The notes under the pieces were generated by a model, which was given only the letters and a program-made list of their open reading frames with translations, had not been told where the DNA came from and ran no database searches. Positions 15,497-17,417 of a DNA stretch of 17,417 nt are shown piece after piece. Position 1 is the stretch's first letter. Every line of letters starts with the position of its first letter. The DNA is from Methylotenera_A sp031369365 (lineage in GTDB: Bacteria; Pseudomonadota; Gammaproteobacteria; Burkholderiales; Methylophilaceae). Both the position numbers and the translations under genes were made by a program. The stretch is taken from the NCBI GenBank assembly GCA_031369365.1, contig JANMOP010000002.1, forward strand, positions 1-17,417, read 5' to 3'.

Positions 15497-15511
15497 GCAA
15501 AGGTTATGCCA
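15497..15511 (-). promoter_or_regulatory. Sigma-54 (-24/-12) promoter of the porin gene
   Basis: The minus strand reads TGGCAT-AACCT-TTGC, again with GG and GC exactly 10 nt apart. The predicted start is near 15485, giving a 35-nt leader before the ATG at 15450. The match and leader length mirror the nirB promoter, which supports co-regulation. Confidence 0.75.
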
Positions 15512-15598
15512 AGACTGAATAGATTAAATAAGCTATTGATTTTATTTCAATAGTTTATTGATCAGTGTGAGTTTTAATGGGTGGACGTTTTATAGATA

Positions 15599-15615
15599 TG
15601 CACACAAACGGTGCA
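15599..15615. promoter_or_regulatory. Candidate NtrC binding site upstream of the porin gene
   Basis: The 17-bp dyad TGCACACAAACGGTGCA has TGCAC and GTGCA half-sites seven bases apart, the geometry of the enterobacterial NtrC consensus. It matches at 14 of 17 positions when the minus strand is compared with TGCACCATTTTGGTGCA. It is centred about 122 bp upstream of the predicted sigma-54 start, a standard enhancer distance. A partly overlapping GTGCAAATGCAC dyad (15611-15622) may be a second, weaker site. Confidence 0.6.
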
Positions 15616-15676
15616 AATGCACTTGCAATGGTTAAAGCCCGCTTGCATAGGGTAAAGTCTGGTTACAAACACCCAT

Positions 15677-15725
15677 CAGGGTATCGCAACAGCTTAGAAC
15701 ATCGCCTAAGTTGTGGCTAACCCTG
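15677..15725. other. Nested inverted repeat between gap and the porin gene
   Basis: CAGGGT (15677-15682) pairs with ACCCTG (15720-15725), and inside it CTTAG (15693-15697) pairs with CTAAG (15706-15710). It lies about 45 nt downstream of the gap stop codon and could be part of that gene's 3' end, although no T tract follows. The rest of the 320-nt gap 15451-15770 holds the sigma-54 promoter and NtrC-like site. I see no gene in it. Confidence 0.35.
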
Positions 15726-15770
15726 TAAGTGACATATGACTTTGGTGAGCTGTCTCAACATCGTTTGCGA

Positions 15771-16793
15771 CTATTTTGCATGCATAAGCGCAGCTGCGGC
15801 GTCTAACATGCGGCAGCTAAAGCCCCATTCGTTGTCATACCAGGCCATGACTTTTACCAAATTACCAATTACCGTAGTGTGTTTAGCATCAAAGTTTGAC
15901 GAGGCTTCCGTGTGATTAAAATCGCTCGAAACCAGCGGTTCGGTGTTATAGGCTAAAAAACCTTTGAGTGCGCCTTCGGAGGCTTCTTTGATGATGCGAT
16001 TGACCTCTTCTTTGGTAGTTTCACGACTGGCAATAAAAGTGAGATCTACCATGGATACGTTCGCGGTTGGCACGCGCACAGCATAGCCTGAGAGCTTGCC
16101 ATATAATTCTGGAATCACAATGCCTACCGCTTGTGCAGCACCCGTTTTGGTGGGGATCATATTTAAAGCGGCGGCGCGTGCACGATACAAATCTTTATGA
16201 TGGCCATCCACCAGCATTTGATCGTTGGTGTAGGAGTGGATGGTGGTCATTAAGCCTGAAAGTATGCCTAAATGATCATGTAGGGGCTTGACGAGTGGCG
16301 CTAGGCCATTGGTGGTACATGAAGCGTTAGAGATCACCGACATGGCTGAGGTAAGGATATGATCATTCACACCCATTACAATGGTCGCATCGCATTCGTT
16401 ATGATCAGCTGGGGATGAAATGATGACTTTTTTTGCGCCCGCATCTAAATGCGGCTGACATTTTTCTTTAGTGCGAAATGCGCCTGTGCACTCTAAAACA
16501 ACATCAATATTCAGCTCTTTCCAAGGCAAATTAGCGGGGTTATGATCGGTAGTCACTCGAATCTTGTCACCATTTAACACTAGGTAATGCTTGCCGTTTT
16601 CATCCAGCGTTTCAACAGTGCCTTTAAATTTTCCGTGTATGGTGTCATGTTTGGTTAAATGTGCCATACACTCCAAATTAGACGAGCCGTTTATAGCGAC
16701 TATTTCCATATCTTGACGTTGCTGCTCATAAAATGCGCACAACACATTGCGCCCAATACGCCCATAACCATTAATTGCTACACGAATTGCCAT
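15771..16793 (-). CDS. gap: Glyceraldehyde-3-phosphate dehydrogenase, type I
   Basis: A 340-residue cytoplasmic GAPDH converting glyceraldehyde 3-phosphate, phosphate and NAD(P)+ to 1,3-bisphosphoglycerate in glycolysis, gluconeogenesis or sugar-phosphate cycles. The Rossmann motif INGYGRIGRN is at 7-16. The catalytic Cys159 is in SNASCTTNG and the base His186 in TTIHSYTND. AVRVPTANVSMVDL and WYDNEWGFSCRMLD are also present. Two positions are unusual: residues 35-38 read NGSS where most NAD-linked enzymes have N-D (the adenosine-ribose-binding Asp), and SCTTN is followed by Gly instead of the common Cys. The first suggests relaxed or NADP+ preference. Erythrose-4-phosphate dehydrogenase is a less likely alternative given the GAPDH-like IPTKTGAAQAVG. 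No pgk or tkt is adjacent. SD is weak; ATG at 16793. Confidence 0.92.
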   Translation of the reverse strand: MAIRVAINGYGRIGRNVLCAFYEQQRQDMEIVAINGSSNLECMAHLTKHDTIHGKFKGTVETLDENGKHYLVLNGDKIRVTTDHNPANLPWKELNIDVVLECTGAFRTKEKCQPHLDAGAKKVIISSPADHNECDATIVMGVNDHILTSAMSVISNASCTTNGLAPLVKPLHDHLGILSGLMTTIHSYTNDQMLVDGHHKDLYRARAAALNMIPTKTGAAQAVGIVIPELYGKLSGYAVRVPTANVSMVDLTFIASRETTKEEVNRIIKEASEGALKGFLAYNTEPLVSSDFNHTEASSNFDAKHTTVIGNLVKVMAWYDNEWGFSCRMLDAAAALMHAK

Positions 16794-16831
16794 CTTTTAT
16801 CCCAAATACTCTAAAACTTGTTTCAATAAAT

Positions 16832-16858
16832 AACAAAGCCTCTTACAAAGGCTTTGTT
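16832..16858. terminator. Hairpin upstream of gap (terminator or leader structure)
   Basis: AACAAAGCC (16832-16840) pairs perfectly with GGCTTTGTT (16850-16858) around a 9-nt loop. On the minus strand an AT-rich stretch follows (TTATTTATTG), which could terminate transcripts coming from the IS remnant. Alternatively it is a leader hairpin of gap, 39 nt before its start codon. Confidence 0.4.
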
Positions 16859-17120
16859 TACTAGGTTATAACTAATACTGTTGTGATTTAACTAAGATTA
16901 ATAATAGATACATTTTTGCTTAGGTCGTAACAATTGGATTGGCTAATTAATTTTATGACTATCAATTTAATTATCTATCAATCATCATAATACACACAAA
17001 AACACTATTTTTTATAGAAAAAATAAGGTAATTAGGGTGAAACGTAACTAAATTAGAGTTTTAAAAGTAGCTTAAAGATGTTGTATTTCTGTGATTATAC
17101 CTGTACTCAACTTCTTTCAA
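16859..17120. other. AT-rich gap between gap and the transposase remnant, no gene seen
   Basis: This stretch is strongly AT-rich and I find no credible coding frame, RNA gene or terminator in it. On the minus strand an extended -10-like TTAGTTATAAC around 16865-16875 could belong to the gap promoter, but no matching -35 convinces me. The composition change suggests material associated with the insertion-sequence remnant at its right side. Confidence 0.3.
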
Positions 17121-17417
17121 TTACATGAAAAAACGAAACCTTGAAACACTACGACAATTGTATAAAATATGTTTGCCATACCTTTGCAAAGACTGATAAC
17201 CCAAAAAAAGCATTGGTAAAATACACTGAGCCCTTGCGTGTGTGTTGCTCAATATGCGCCATCAAGGCTTGTGCAGAAACATCCTCAACCAGTTTAGTAT
17301 AAACTCGCCCATCGCGCCCCAATAGACCAAATACAATGCTTTTTCCTGTTGAGCCACGACCTCGCAGCCCTTTGCATTTGCTGTCAAAGTAAGATTCATC
17401 CAACTCTATCTCACCAG
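17121..17417 (-). pseudogene. IS1595-family (ISXO2/IS1016-like) transposase remnant, frameshifted
   Basis: The frame enters from the right edge as GEIELDESYFDSKCKGLRGR, followed by GKSIVFGLLGRDGRVYTK, which is characteristic of DDE transposases of the IS1595 family. The first catalytic Asp is in ELDESYF. The expected second Asp (YTD) is Asn in VYFTNAF. Just after, a run of seven T residues (minus strand, near 17205) appears to carry an extra base. In frame, the protein becomes an unrelated tail stopping at 17149. Shifting by one restores GYQSLQRYGKHI, similar to family members, and runs to a stop at 17121. The C-terminal Glu region is absent. The gene is therefore inactive. No partner inverted repeat can be identified within the window. 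Confidence 0.75.

Overview
The window looks like a chromosomal segment of a betaproteobacterium. My best guess is Methylophilaceae (Methylotenera or Methylophilus type). This is inferred from gene content (rnr-rlmB, Mqo, an 86-residue IF-1 beside a cold-shock gene, and a nasA/nirBD cluster containing a PP2C-kinase gene) and from the moderately AT-rich composition. No rRNA or tRNA gene is present to confirm it.

Layout. (1) Positions 1-1242, + strand: the 3' end of rnr (RNase R) followed 2 nt later by rlmB. (2) 1311-4092, - strand: mqo, an OmpA-type lipoprotein gene and infA. The infA gene is divergent from a cold-shock gene at 4396-4599 (+). (3) 4749-15450, - strand: a nitrate/nitrite assimilation cluster. 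In transcription order it holds an alginate-export-type porin, nirB, a NarK/NasA-type transporter, a PP2C phosphatase-Ser/Thr kinase fusion with a C-terminal membrane anchor, nirD and nasA. (4) 15771-16793, - strand: a type I GAPDH gene. (5) 17121-17417: a broken IS1595-like transposase running off the window.

How the cluster works. The porin would admit solute through the outer membrane and the MFS carrier would take nitrate/nitrite across the inner membrane. NasA reduces nitrate to nitrite, and NirB plus NirD reduce nitrite to ammonium. The fused phosphatase/kinase sits between transporter and reductases and is probably regulatory. Two sequences with exact GG-N10-GC spacing (sigma-54 -24/-12 promoters) lie about 45 nt upstream of the porin and nirB start codons. 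A good NtrC-type dyad lies about 120 bp upstream of the porin start site, so nitrogen limitation via NtrC/RpoN is the likely control.

The region is rich in small palindromic repeats. Two copies of a roughly 125-bp element flank the kinase-nirD block. A 100-bp inverted repeat separates nirB from the transporter, and a REP-like dyad overlaps the mqo stop codon. Two 38-bp palindromic units in opposite orientation sit in frame inside the nasA coding sequence. I see no wholly new system. The in-frame repeats in nasA, the membrane-anchored phosphatase-kinase and the paired sigma-54 promoters deserve the most attention.
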